From assembly GCA_030681515.1 (NCBI GenBank), contig JAUXSE010000052.1, forward strand, positions 1-64,000: a stretch of DNA of 64,000 nucleotides, written 5' to 3'. This document shows positions 8,175 to 17,101 of the stretch, one piece after another (the stretch's first letter is position 1; each line of letters starts with the position of its first letter). The stretch is from Geothrix sp. Its GTDB lineage: Bacteria > Acidobacteriota > Holophagae > Holophagales > Holophagaceae. The position numbers and the translations under genes are program-made. The notes below the pieces were generated by a model. It saw only the letters and a list, made by a program, of their open reading frames with translations, had not been told where the DNA came from and did no database searches.

Positions 8175-8188
8175 GTGATAAATATCAT
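8175..8188. promoter_or_regulatory. Candidate CRP/FNR-family site upstream of FeS operon
   Basis: GTGATAAATATCAT is a near-perfect palindrome with FNR-like TGAT-N4-ATCA core, in an AT-rich region about 95 nt upstream of the FeS gene start. Similar sites occur at 26684 and 32901. The match to the FNR/CRP core is visible; function is inferred. Confidence 0.4.
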
Positions 8189-8225
8189 TAAGCATTATGA
8201 ATGAAGAAGTTATTAGTTATACAGA

Positions 8226-8251
8226 AAACGCCCCGCGAATGCGGGGCGTTT
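8226..8251 (-). terminator. Rho-independent terminator of the small Cys/Lys-rich gene
   Basis: 11-bp stem (AAACGCCCCGC / GCGGGGCGTTT, loop GAAT) followed on the minus strand by GTTTTCTG. It lies 25 nt beyond the stop of the small exported protein gene. Confidence 0.75.
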
Positions 8252-8276
8252 GAGGCGGGGCGATCGGGGCGTGCGT

Positions 8277-8477
8277 TCAGGCCCGCTTGGCCTTGGGGCA
8301 ATCCGCCTTCTTGCATTCGGCCTGCTTGTCGCACTTCTTCTCGCCCTTGCACTCGGCCTGCTTCCCCTTGGGGCAGTCCCTGGACTGCTTCTGGGCGGGC
8401 GCTTCCTGGGGCTTGTCCTGGGTGAACGCGGTGACGGCAAAGGCCGTGAGAGCGAAGGAGATGAGCATTTTCTTCAT
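8277..8477 (-). CDS. Small exported Lys/Cys-rich protein
   Basis: 66 aa with an AGGAGTCCCCC ribosome site. Residues 1-18 (MKKMLISFALTAFAVTAF) form a signal peptide. The mature part is very rich in Lys and carries five Cys spaced in a quasi-repeat (DCPKGKQAECKGEKKCDKQ and then ECKKADCPK). The Cys spacing does not match heme or Zn-ribbon motifs. Metal binding or envelope stress protection is possible but not shown. It has its own terminator and sits downstream of the groES-groEL operon. No family recognised. Confidence 0.7.
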   Translation of the reverse strand: MKKMLISFALTAFAVTAFTQDKPQEAPAQKQSRDCPKGKQAECKGEKKCDKQAECKKADCPKAKRA

Positions 8478-8570
8478 GGGGGACTCCTGGGTAGGGTGAG
8501 TCAGCTTAACCGGTCACCCTCCAAAAAACCATCCCATTCCGCCTGAGGCCACCCTCTCCCGGGGGCATCC

Positions 8571-8591
8571 GGAATCCGCTTCGCGGATTCC
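8571..8591. repeat. Short hairpin with TTC triloop
   Basis: Stem GGAATCCGC / GCGGATTCC with loop TTC, 9 bp, perfect. One of a dispersed class of such hairpins in this window (others at 20041, 36178, 50569, 52628, 54326, 54351 and 59510). Confidence 0.6.
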
Positions 8592-8596
8592 GCCTA

Positions 8597-8627
8597 CGAA
8601 AACGCCCCGCACAGCGGGGCGTTTTCG
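8597..8627 (-). terminator. Terminator of groES-groEL operon
   Basis: 14-bp perfect stem (CGAAAACGCCCCGC / GCGGGGCGTTTTCG, loop ACA) 21 nt past the groEL stop, ending in a T-rich arm on the minus strand. Followed by a short copy of the AACTGACGGCTGAGAGCCG repeat between stem and gene. Confidence 0.8.
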
Positions 8628-8648
8628 CAACTGACGGCTGAGAGCCGC

Positions 8649-10378
<1,730 letters not shown>

Positions 10379-10379
10379 C

Positions 10380-10667
10380 CTAGCTCATGATCGCCAGGAT
10401 CTCGTCCTCGCGCACGATGACGTGGTCCACGTTGTCAATCCGCACCTCGGTGCCGCTGTACTTGCCGATCAGCACTTTCTGGCCGGCCTTCACGGACATG
10501 GGGTTGCGGGTGCCGTTCTCGTTGATCTTGCCTTCGCCGACGGCCACCACTTCGGCCTCCATGGGCTTCTCTTTGGCGGTGTCGGGGATGATGATGCCGC
10601 CCTTGACGGTTTCGGCGGGATCAACGCGCTTGAGCACCACGCGGTCGGACAGGGGCTGGATGGCCAT
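10380..10667 (-). CDS. groES: Co-chaperonin GroES (Cpn10)
   Basis: 95 aa from the ATG preceded by CAAGGAGGTTCC (MAIQPLSDRVVLKRVDPAE). GroES heptamer that caps GroEL. The mobile-loop region (ETVKGGIIIPDTAKEKPMEA) and the C-terminal GTEVRIDNVDHVIVREDEIL are typical. First gene of the operon and directly behind a CIRCE operator. Confidence 0.97.
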   Translation of the reverse strand: MAIQPLSDRVVLKRVDPAETVKGGIIIPDTAKEKPMEAEVVAVGEGKINENGTRNPMSVKAGQKVLIGKYSGTEVRIDNVDHVIVREDEILAIMS

Positions 10668-10711
10668 GGAACCTCCTTGAAAGGAAGAGAAAAGGGGGAC
10701 GGATGGACCTG

Positions 10712-10738
10712 TTGGCACTCACCAACAGCGAGTGCCAA
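10712..10738. promoter_or_regulatory. CIRCE operator (HrcA binding site)
   Basis: TTGGCACTC, 9-nt spacer, GAGTGCCAA: a perfect 9-9-9 inverted repeat matching the CIRCE consensus (TTAGCACTC-N9-GAGTGCTAA) except for the symmetrical A-to-G/T-to-C change. It lies 45 nt upstream of groES. A minus-strand TTGACC (10761-10766) with 17-nt spacing to GAAACT is a plausible promoter adjoining it. The family rule is repression by HrcA, relieved on heat shock; hrcA is not in the window. Confidence 0.9.
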
Positions 10739-10834
10739 GTTTCGCATTCCCCTGCACCCGGGTCAAGGCCCATTCCTGGAGCAAAGGTTAAATGTGAGTC
10801 TTAACTTATTATATTTTCTTCTATTTTTCGTTCT

Positions 10835-10862
10835 ATCCGGAAACCACCTGCGGTTTCCGGAT
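10835..10862. terminator. Perfect 11-bp stem-loop ahead of Zn-ribbon gene
   Basis: ATCCGGAAACC / GGTTTCCGGAT with 6-nt loop ACCTGC, next to an AT-rich stretch (10797-10832). It is in the divergent groES/Zn-ribbon spacer, so it may be an operator or leader hairpin rather than a terminator. Confidence 0.35.
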
Positions 10863-10882
10863 TGAGGTGTAGCCTTGAATTC

Positions 10883-11581
10883 ATGGAACATCTGGCCACC
10901 CTGCGCGACCTCCAATCCACCCTGGATTACCTTCGAACCATTGATCGCGACCTATCGGCCCTACCCCCGGATCTCGCCGCCCTGGAATCCCGGATCAAAG
11001 TCATCGAGAAACAGAGGGCGGAAAAGACCAAGTCGCTGGACTCGGCCCGAACCCAAATCCAGGCGAGATCCAAGGAACTGACCCAGGCCCAGAAGGACGA
11101 GGACCGCGCCCGCGCCGCGGTCAAGACCACCAGCCAGAAGGTGCAGTACGCCGCCGCGATCCGGGAACTGGACGAAAAAGAACGCCTGCGGGCTCAGATC
11201 GCCCGGCCCCTGAAGGCCCTGGAAATCGAGGCCCTGGCGCTCGATCAGGCCCTGGCCGCCCTCGCAGCCGAGTACGTCACCCTCAAGACCCAGTTCGACG
11301 AGCTCCACGGCATTTTCCTTGACGAGCACGCCAACCAGGTGGAGGGGCGCAAGCTTCTCAAGACCAAGCAGGCCGAACTGGAAGCCAAGATGCCCGTTCC
11401 CGAGGTGGTCCGCTTCCACCGCCTTGCCGCCGCCCGCCAAGGCCGCGTGGTGGTGGCCGTGGAGAACGGCGCCTGCTCTGGATGCCATGTGAAGCTCCGG
11501 GGCCCCTTCCTCTTCCAGGTGAAGGAGGCCAAAGGGGCCGTGGCCTGTGAATCCTGCCTGCGGATCCTCTACCTGCCGTGA
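10883..11581 (+). CDS. Coiled-coil protein with C4 zinc ribbon (DUF164 type)
   Basis: 232 aa from ATG (MEHLATLRDLQ); TTG starts slightly upstream are possible. About 170 residues of long antiparallel coiled coil are followed by a zinc ribbon with two Cys pairs (ENGACSGCHVKL and ACESC). This is the DUF164/'zinc ribbon, nucleic-acid-binding' family (CdsZ in some bacteria). Its precise role is not settled. Overlaps the next gene (GTGA), so it is coupled to yggS. Confidence 0.85.
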   Translation: MEHLATLRDLQSTLDYLRTIDRDLSALPPDLAALESRIKVIEKQRAEKTKSLDSARTQIQARSKELTQAQKDEDRARAAVKTTSQKVQYAAAIRELDEKERLRAQIARPLKALEIEALALDQALAALAAEYVTLKTQFDELHGIFLDEHANQVEGRKLLKTKQAELEAKMPVPEVVRFHRLAAARQGRVVVAVENGACSGCHVKLRGPFLFQVKEAKGAVACESCLRILYLP

Positions 11582-12243
11582 GCCTGGCCGATCGCATCGG
11601 GGGGCTGCGGGCCCGCATCCGCCGCGCCTGCGAGGTCGCAGGTCGCGATCCCGGCAGCGTCGAACTGCTGCCGGTCTCGAAGAAGCAGCCCCTGTCCCTG
11701 ATCCGCGAAGCCGCCGCCCTTGGATTCACCCGCTTCGGCGAGAACTACGTGCAGGAGGGCGGCGACAAGGCCGCCGCTTCGCCGGAACTCACCTTCGTCC
11801 TGCTGGGCCCCCTCCAGCGCAACAAAGCCAAGCCCGCCCTCCAGCACTTCGCCGAGATCCAGAGCCTGGACCGGCCGGAGCTCGCGGAACGCCTGCGTCA
11901 CCTGGCCGAAGATCTCCATGTGGTGCGGCCCGTCTGGATCCAGGTGGACCTATGGGACGAGGCCACCAAGCTGGGGGGCTGCGCGGAAGCGGATCTGCCC
12001 GCCCTGATCGCGGCCCTGGGCGGTGATGCGCGCCTTCCCCTGCGCGGCTTCATGGCCATCCCGCCGCCCGAGGACGAAGGCGCCTTCATCCTGCTGGCCA
12101 AACTGCGTGACCGCCTTCAGCAGGACCTCGGCCAGCCCCTGCGCCTCAGCATGGGCATGAGCGCGGACCTCGAAGCCGCCATCGCCGCCGGAAGCGACCA
12201 GATCCGCATCGGCACCGCGTTCTTCGGCGAACGCAACAACTGA
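11578..12243 (+). CDS. YggS/PLPBP-family PLP-binding protein
   Basis: 221 aa from GTG overlapping the previous stop. Fold-type III PLP protein that keeps the free pyridoxal phosphate pool in balance and affects amino-acid metabolism; no enzymatic reaction is established. Motifs seen: LLPVSKKQP with the PLP-lysine, FGENYVQE, then HFIG-like LLGPLQRNKAKP, and the C-terminal SMGMSADLEAAIAAGS and IRIGTAFFGER. Slightly divergent (no canonical WHFIG) but full length. Confidence 0.92.
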   Translation: MSLADRIGGLRARIRRACEVAGRDPGSVELLPVSKKQPLSLIREAAALGFTRFGENYVQEGGDKAAASPELTFVLLGPLQRNKAKPALQHFAEIQSLDRPELAERLRHLAEDLHVVRPVWIQVDLWDEATKLGGCAEADLPALIAALGGDARLPLRGFMAIPPPEDEGAFILLAKLRDRLQQDLGQPLRLSMGMSADLEAAIAAGSDQIRIGTAFFGERNN

Positions 12244-12245
12244 CC

Positions 12246-12326
12246 TCCACGAAGGACACGAAGAGAAGGGCAAGGGCACGAACTTCCCTTCGTGATCTCC
12301 TTTCCATTCTTCGTGTCCTTCGTGGA
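12246..12326. repeat. Inverted repeat of CACGAAGGACACGAAG type
   Basis: 19-bp perfect arms (12246-12264 and 12308-12326) enclose 43 nt. The words resemble the CACGGAAG/CTTCCGTG runs in the larger intergenic elements near 42 kb and 57 kb. Lies between yggS and the SRPBCC gene; may also act as a transcription end. Confidence 0.75.
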
Positions 12327-12355
12327 CAATCTTTTCACCTAGTCAAGGACCCACA

Positions 12356-12781
12356 ATGACCACCATCAAGACCGCCACCGCCACGCTTCCCATCAGCGCC
12401 GACGCCCTCTACGCCTTCCTTTCCGACCTCTCGAAGCACCGCGTCTTCCTGGAACCCGCCGCCCTGAACTTTCAGGGCAGCGTGGATTCGCACAGCTACG
12501 TGGTCGAACTCATGGGCATGAAGGTGCCCCAGGAACTGGTGGCCAAGACCCGCACCCCCGGCGCCCTGGTGAGCCTGGTGCCCGGCGCCAAGAAGCTCTT
12601 CGACCACGAACTGCGCTTCGAGATCGCCGCCAGCGGTGAAGGAAGCACCCTGCGCCTGGTGGACGAGGCCGACATTCCTTCCATGATGAAAATGATGGGC
12701 GCCGAGAAGCTGCTTCAGGGCCAGCTGGATTCTGCGCTGGCACGCATCCAGGAGCTGGCGGGGGCCGGTCAGATGGGTTGA
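12356..12781 (+). CDS. SRPBCC (START-like) domain protein
   Basis: 141 aa. The pattern ISADALYAFLSDLSKHRVFLEP, central beta strands and a C-terminal helix (EKLLQGQLDSALARIQELA) fits the SRPBCC/polyketide-cyclase fold, which binds hydrophobic ligands in a deep pocket. No catalytic residues can be assigned, and the ligand is unknown. Family call is by overall pattern only. Confidence 0.7.
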   Translation: MTTIKTATATLPISADALYAFLSDLSKHRVFLEPAALNFQGSVDSHSYVVELMGMKVPQELVAKTRTPGALVSLVPGAKKLFDHELRFEIAASGEGSTLRLVDEADIPSMMKMMGAEKLLQGQLDSALARIQELAGAGQMG

Positions 12782-12910
12782 GTGTGGCGCTCGGCCGCAA
12801 AGCTGGCGCTTTGCGGTCAGAAAAGCGTGAAAGGAATTCCCTCCTCCAGGCATGTCCTGGTATCGGGCCCTGATTTCGTCCAACCTTTCACCCGATACCC
12901 CGGAGGTTCC

Positions 12911-14344
12911 ATGCGCCAAGCCCTGCTTCTAGCCGCCCTGCCCGCCCTGCTCATCGCCCAGGAAAGCACCACTACGCTCAAGGACCAGAAGACGCTGGCG
13001 GTGACGATCTACAACGACAACCTGGCCCTGGTGAAGGACCAGCGCGAGGTTCGTCTGCCCAGGGGCGAAGCCCGGCTGGCCTTCCAGGAGGTGTCGGCGC
13101 AGATCCGGCCGGAGACGGCGTTGTTGCGGAACCTCACGGCGCCCCAGGGCTTCTGGGTGGCGGAACAGAACTTCGACTTCGATCTGCTCACGCCCCAGAA
13201 GCTGCTGGAGAAGTACGTGGGCGAGAAGGTGACCATCATCTCGACCAAACCGAAGGCCACCGGTGCGGGCTACGACGAGGTGCGCGAGGAGGCCACGGTG
13301 CTGGCCACCAACAACGGCACCGTGCTGCAGTTCCCCGATCGCATCGAGACCAGCATCCCCGGCCGCATCGTCTATCCCAGGGTGCCCGGCAACCTGCGGG
13401 CCCGGCCCACCCTGGTCATCAGCCTCCACAGTGCCGCTGACAAGGCCCAGCAACTGGAATTGAGCTACCTCACGGGCGGCCTCTCCTGGCGGGCCGACTA
13501 TGTGGCCAACCTCTCCTCGGACGAGAAGACCCTGGACCTCAGCGGCTGGGTGACCCTCACCAACCAGAGCGGCGCCGCCTATCCCAACGCCACCCTGCAA
13601 CTGGTGGCGGGGGATGTGAACCGGGCGAAACAACGACCCGAGCAGCGTGCCTATCTCCTCGATGGAATGGCCGTGAAATCAGCTGCGGCGGCCCCCAAGA
13701 TGGCCGAGGAAAGCCTCTTCGAGTACCACCTCTACACCCTGGACCGCCCCACCACCCTGGCCGTGAACCAGACCAAGCAGGTGGCCCTGCTCAGCGCCAG
13801 CGCCGTGCCGGTCCGCAAGGAGTACCTGCTGCAGGGCCAGAACCACTACTACTCCGGCAGCTACGGCGACCTGGGCGAGAAGCAGAAGGTGGGCGTGTTC
13901 GTGGAGTTCGACAACCGGGAATCCAGCCGCCTCGGCATGCCCCTGCCCAAGGGCATCCTCCGCGTCTACAAGCGCGACAGCGAGGGCCGCGCGCAGTTCG
14001 TGGGCGAGGACAACGTGGATCACACGCCCAAGAACGAGGTGGTGCGGCTGAAGCTGGGCGACGCCTTTGATGTGACCGCCAGGCGCAAGCAGACGGACTA
14101 CAAGAGCCTCGGGCGCATCGGAAAATTCGGATACGTCCACGAATCCGCCTTCGAGGTGGAACTGAAGAACGCCAAGAAGGAACCCGTCACCGTGAACCTG
14201 CTGGAACCCATGCCCGGCGACTGGGAGGTGCTGCAGAGCAGCCAGCCGCATACCAAGGAGGCTTCCGGCACCGCCCGCTTCAAGGTCGCGGTGCCGGCCG
14301 AGGGCAGCGCCACGCTGACCTATCGGGTGCGGGTGAGGTGGTAG
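12911..14344 (+). CDS. Exported DUF4139-family protein
   Basis: About 477 aa with GGAGGTTCC ahead of the ATG and a signal peptide (MRQALLLAALPALLIAQ). The region 190-240 (LSYLTGGLSWRADYVANLS) and the C-terminal VNLLEPMPGDWEVLQSS with VPAEGSATLTYRVRVRW are typical of DUF4139 (mucoidy-inhibitor A-like) proteins. The function of these envelope proteins is not established. A 9-bp hairpin (CCGCAAAGC / GCTTTGCGG) lies about 100 nt upstream. Confidence 0.85.
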   Translation: MRQALLLAALPALLIAQESTTTLKDQKTLAVTIYNDNLALVKDQREVRLPRGEARLAFQEVSAQIRPETALLRNLTAPQGFWVAEQNFDFDLLTPQKLLEKYVGEKVTIISTKPKATGAGYDEVREEATVLATNNGTVLQFPDRIETSIPGRIVYPRVPGNLRARPTLVISLHSAADKAQQLELSYLTGGLSWRADYVANLSSDEKTLDLSGWVTLTNQSGAAYPNATLQLVAGDVNRAKQRPEQRAYLLDGMAVKSAAAAPKMAEESLFEYHLYTLDRPTTLAVNQTKQVALLSASAVPVRKEYLLQGQNHYYSGSYGDLGEKQKVGVFVEFDNRESSRLGMPLPKGILRVYKRDSEGRAQFVGEDNVDHTPKNEVVRLKLGDAFDVTARRKQTDYKSLGRIGKFGYVHESAFEVELKNAKKEPVTVNLLEPMPGDWEVLQSSQPHTKEASGTARFKVAVPAEGSATLTYRVRVRW

Positions 14345-14345
14345 G

Positions 14346-14532
14346 GCAGGCTTCAGGCTTCAGGCTTCAGGAACAGATCCTCGAAGCGGCCAGAGGCCGC
14401 GGCATTCTTTGCCTTTGGTTCGCTCAGGTTGGGTGGGTCGGCGCCAGACCAACTGATTGGCGCGGCGCGAAGCGCCGTAATAGAAAGCAGTCCCTGGAGC
14501 CTAGAGCCTGAAGCCCGAAGCCCGAAGCCTAA
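14346..14532. repeat. Intergenic element bounded by GGCTTCAG / CTGAAGCC repeats
   Basis: Left end has AGGCTTC three times in tandem (14347-14371); the right end (about 14498-14531) has the complementary CTGAAGCCCGAAGCCCGAAG. Together they make inverted ends about 24 bp long around roughly 130 nt with no ORF. Looks like a miniature palindromic element; not recognised. Confidence 0.5.
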
Positions 14533-14553
14533 ATTCCGCCATACTGACCCCCC

Positions 14554-15318
14554 ATGCCCCTTCCCGCCCGCTTCCTCGCCCGTCTGCGACGCCTGCCGAT
14601 GCGCCTGCGCGGGCGCCTGGGCGGGGGCACGGAGGGGCTGCATCCGTCCAAGTTCAAGGGGGCGGGGCTCACCTTTGTGGAGAACCGGCCCTACGAACCG
14701 GGCGATGATCCCCGTTTCATCAACTGGCCGCTGACGGCACGCACGGGCGAGCCGATCATGAAACGCTTCGAAAGCAGCCGCGATCTGGTGCTGTGGCTGG
14801 TGGTGGATCCTTCGCCCTCCATGTACCTGGGCGATCCTGTTTCGCCGTTGCGCTGGGCCATGGAGCTCTGCGGCGCGGCCTTCGCCACGCTGCATGCCAC
14901 GGGGGATCGCCTGGGCCTGATCGTCCCCGGGGACAGCCGCACGCCCGCCCTGCGCATCGCGCCCAAGCGTGGGCGCATCCACGGCCTGCGCATCCTCGAA
15001 ACGCTGGCGGAGCGCGGGCCCTCCATCCCCACCCAGGCCGCCTGGCGCGAGGCCCTGGGCCACTGGGGCGAGCACGGGAGGGGGCACCGGCTGTGGCTCT
15101 TCAGCAATGGCGCGGGGCTCCACGGCCTGGCGCCTCTGCTCAAACCCCTGGCCACCCGGCACCGCGTGGTGTGGTTCCAGCCCGAGGCTCCCGCGGAGCG
15201 CCGGGGCATGACCTGGCCCGATCCCGGTTTCTCCGCCGCCATCGAACGGCAGCGATGGGATCTGATGGACGATCCCATCGTGAAGCTCAACGCGTGGCTC
15301 CGGGCGGGGGGGGCATGA
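14554..15318 (+). CDS. DUF58 domain protein of BAT-like operon
   Basis: 254 aa. The DUF58 signature is clear (ENRPYEPGDDPRFINWPLTARTGEPIMKRFE at about 45-75) followed by a degenerate VWA-like fold (LWLVVDPSPSM). Such proteins accompany MoxR ATPases and BatA/BatB VWA proteins, thought to act as an envelope-stress or complex-assembly system. First gene of the operon; overlaps the next by ATGA. No moxR gene is found next to it in the window. Confidence 0.88.
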   Translation: MPLPARFLARLRRLPMRLRGRLGGGTEGLHPSKFKGAGLTFVENRPYEPGDDPRFINWPLTARTGEPIMKRFESSRDLVLWLVVDPSPSMYLGDPVSPLRWAMELCGAAFATLHATGDRLGLIVPGDSRTPALRIAPKRGRIHGLRILETLAERGPSIPTQAAWREALGHWGEHGRGHRLWLFSNGAGLHGLAPLLKPLATRHRVVWFQPEAPAERRGMTWPDPGFSAAIERQRWDLMDDPIVKLNAWLRAGGA

Positions 15319-16145
15319 TCGGCGGGGTGGGTTCCTCCGCTCGTTTGTCCTCGCTCGGATTTCGCGGGCGAAATCCGAGGTATCTAAAGGCCGGAATCCT
15401 GGTGGTGGCAGGGTGCCTGCCGGTCCTGGCGACCCCGGTATGGAAGGCCCCGGCCCAGCTGAAGCTGGGCGAGTTGCAGGTGCTGGAGCTGCGGGAGGAG
15501 GATCCTTCGAAGCCCGCGCCCCCGCGCCCCACGGTGGAGGACCGGCTTGGCCCCCTGCGCCTGCGATCCATGGAGCCGCTGCCGGATGGGCGCGGCTGGC
15601 GCTTCCAGGTGCAGGCCCTGGAACCCGGCTCCGCGGTGATCCCGGCGCTGGATCTCGGCAACGGACAGCGGAGCCCCGAACTGCGGCTGCAGGTGCCGCG
15701 CACCATCCCCTTCGGCGGGCCCTGGGTGGGCTTCGGCGGCGGGAACGATGACCGCCTGCCCGCCATCCCCTTCCCCTGGGCCTGGGCCAGCCTGCTGCTG
15801 CTGCCGCCCCTGGCCCTCCTCGCCTGGGGGATCCATCGCTGGCGGAAGGGCTCCGCCAGCCGACGCCTCCGCCACGCCGCCCACGTCTTCCAGCGCCACT
15901 GGCCCCCGGCAGACCGGAAACGGGAGACCCTGGACGCGGCCCACGGCCTGGGCCGGAACCTGCTGGCCGCGCGCTTCGGGGAGGCCGCCCGGGCCTGGGG
16001 GCCCTCCGATTTCCAGGCCCGCAACCTCGGGCCGTGGGACCAGTGGGTGAAGAGCCTCGATGCCGCCCGCTTCGGCCGCACGGAGCCGCCCTTCCCGCGA
16101 TCCGAGCTTCTGGTGGCCGCGCTCGACGCGAGAGGCAACCCGTGA
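15315..16145 (+). CDS. Membrane protein of BAT-like operon
   Basis: 276 aa, start coupled to the DUF58 gene (ATGA). A hydrophobic N-terminal segment (about 27-42, AGILVVAGCLPVLATP), an exported middle part with beta-rich pattern, a transmembrane helix (WAWASLLLLPPLALLAWGI) and a cytoplasmic tail. Position and topology fit the DUF4381/BatD-like accessory subunit, but the sequence alone does not prove it. A perfect 12-bp palindrome (15354-15379) is inside codons 14-22, ahead of the signal-like segment, and appears to have been inserted into the reading frame. Confidence 0.65.
   Translation: MIGGVGSSARLSSLGFRGRNPRYLKAGILVVAGCLPVLATPVWKAPAQLKLGELQVLELREEDPSKPAPPRPTVEDRLGPLRLRSMEPLPDGRGWRFQVQALEPGSAVIPALDLGNGQRSPELRLQVPRTIPFGGPWVGFGGGNDDRLPAIPFPWAWASLLLLPPLALLAWGIHRWRKGSASRRLRHAAHVFQRHWPPADRKRETLDAAHGLGRNLLAARFGEAARAWGPSDFQARNLGPWDQWVKSLDAARFGRTEPPFPRSELLVAALDARGNP
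15354..15379. repeat. Palindrome inside the 5' end of a coding region
   Basis: CTCGGATTTCGC / GCGAAATCCGAG around GG. It encodes part of SSLGFRGRNPRY in the BAT-operon membrane protein. Similar in style to the intergenic hairpins elsewhere in the window. Confidence 0.6.
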
Positions 16146-17098
16146 TCGCCCTGCGCCATCCCCTGGTGCTGCTGGTGGCGGTACCGCTGCTGATCTGGGC
16201 CTGGCGGGTGATCTACCGCTGGGGCATCCCGTCCTCCCGGCCCTCCAGCGCCCTGGGCCGCCTCACGTCCCATTGGGTCCCGGTGCTGCTCTCCCTGGCC
16301 CTGGGCCTGGCCGCCGCGGGCCCCGAATGGCGCAAGCCCATCCGGGGCGTCGCCCCTGTGGTGGATTTCGCCGTGGTGCTGGACGGCAGCAGCAGCATGA
16401 GGATCCTCGACCGGCCCGACGAGGATCGCTGGCACGCCGCCCGCCGCACGCTCGCCCAGTTCGTGCTGCGGCGCCCGGACGACCGCTTCGCCCTCATCCT
16501 CTTCAGCGCCCATCCCGTGACCCTGAGCCCGCTCACGTCCGACCACATGCGCCTGCTGAGGATGCTGGCGCGGCTGGACCTGGACAGCCGCGACGATGGC
16601 ACCGCCATCGGATCCGCCCTGATGACCGCCGTGCGGCGCCTGGAGGATAGCCCCGCCCGCAGCCGCGTCATCCTGCTCATCACGGACGGCGTGCAGAACC
16701 GCGGCCGCGTGACGCCCATGGAGGCCGCCGAGGAGGCCCAACGCAACGGCATCCGCATCCATGCCGTGGCCCTGGGCAGCGATGGGGAAAGCCTCGTGCC
16801 CCTGGAGGGCGGCGGCTTCGCCCGCCTCCGGGTGGAGGTGGACCACGCCACCCTGGGGCAGGTGGCCCACCTCACGGGCGGCGAAGCCTTCAGCGCCGAG
16901 GATCCCGGCGGCCTGGCCCGCAGCCTCGCCGCGGTGGATCAGTTGGAAACGACCCTGCTGCCCGTGGATCCCCCCACCGAAGGCCGTCCCCTGGCCCGCT
17001 GGTGCCTGCTGGCCGCCCTCGTCCTGGCCCTGCCCCTGGCCGCCGATCTGGCCTTCAAACGCGGGAAGCCCAGGCCTGCTTGGCTCATGGGAAACTAG
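16142..17098 (+). CDS. BatA-like VWA-domain membrane protein
   Basis: 318 aa from GTG overlapping the previous stop. Two N-terminal hydrophobic segments (about 8-20 and 45-60), then a von Willebrand A domain with intact metal-ion site (VLDGSSSM, DXSXS) and a C-terminal transmembrane helix (LLAALVLALPLAADLAF). This is the BatA layout in which the VWA domain lies between membrane anchors. Followed after 3 nt by the restriction-modification gene. Confidence 0.88.
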   Translation: MIALRHPLVLLVAVPLLIWAWRVIYRWGIPSSRPSSALGRLTSHWVPVLLSLALGLAAAGPEWRKPIRGVAPVVDFAVVLDGSSSMRILDRPDEDRWHAARRTLAQFVLRRPDDRFALILFSAHPVTLSPLTSDHMRLLRMLARLDLDSRDDGTAIGSALMTAVRRLEDSPARSRVILLITDGVQNRGRVTPMEAAEEAQRNGIRIHAVALGSDGESLVPLEGGGFARLRVEVDHATLGQVAHLTGGEAFSAEDPGGLARSLAAVDQLETTLLPVDPPTEGRPLARWCLLAALVLALPLAADLAFKRGKPRPAWLMGN

Positions 17099-17101
17099 CT
17101 C

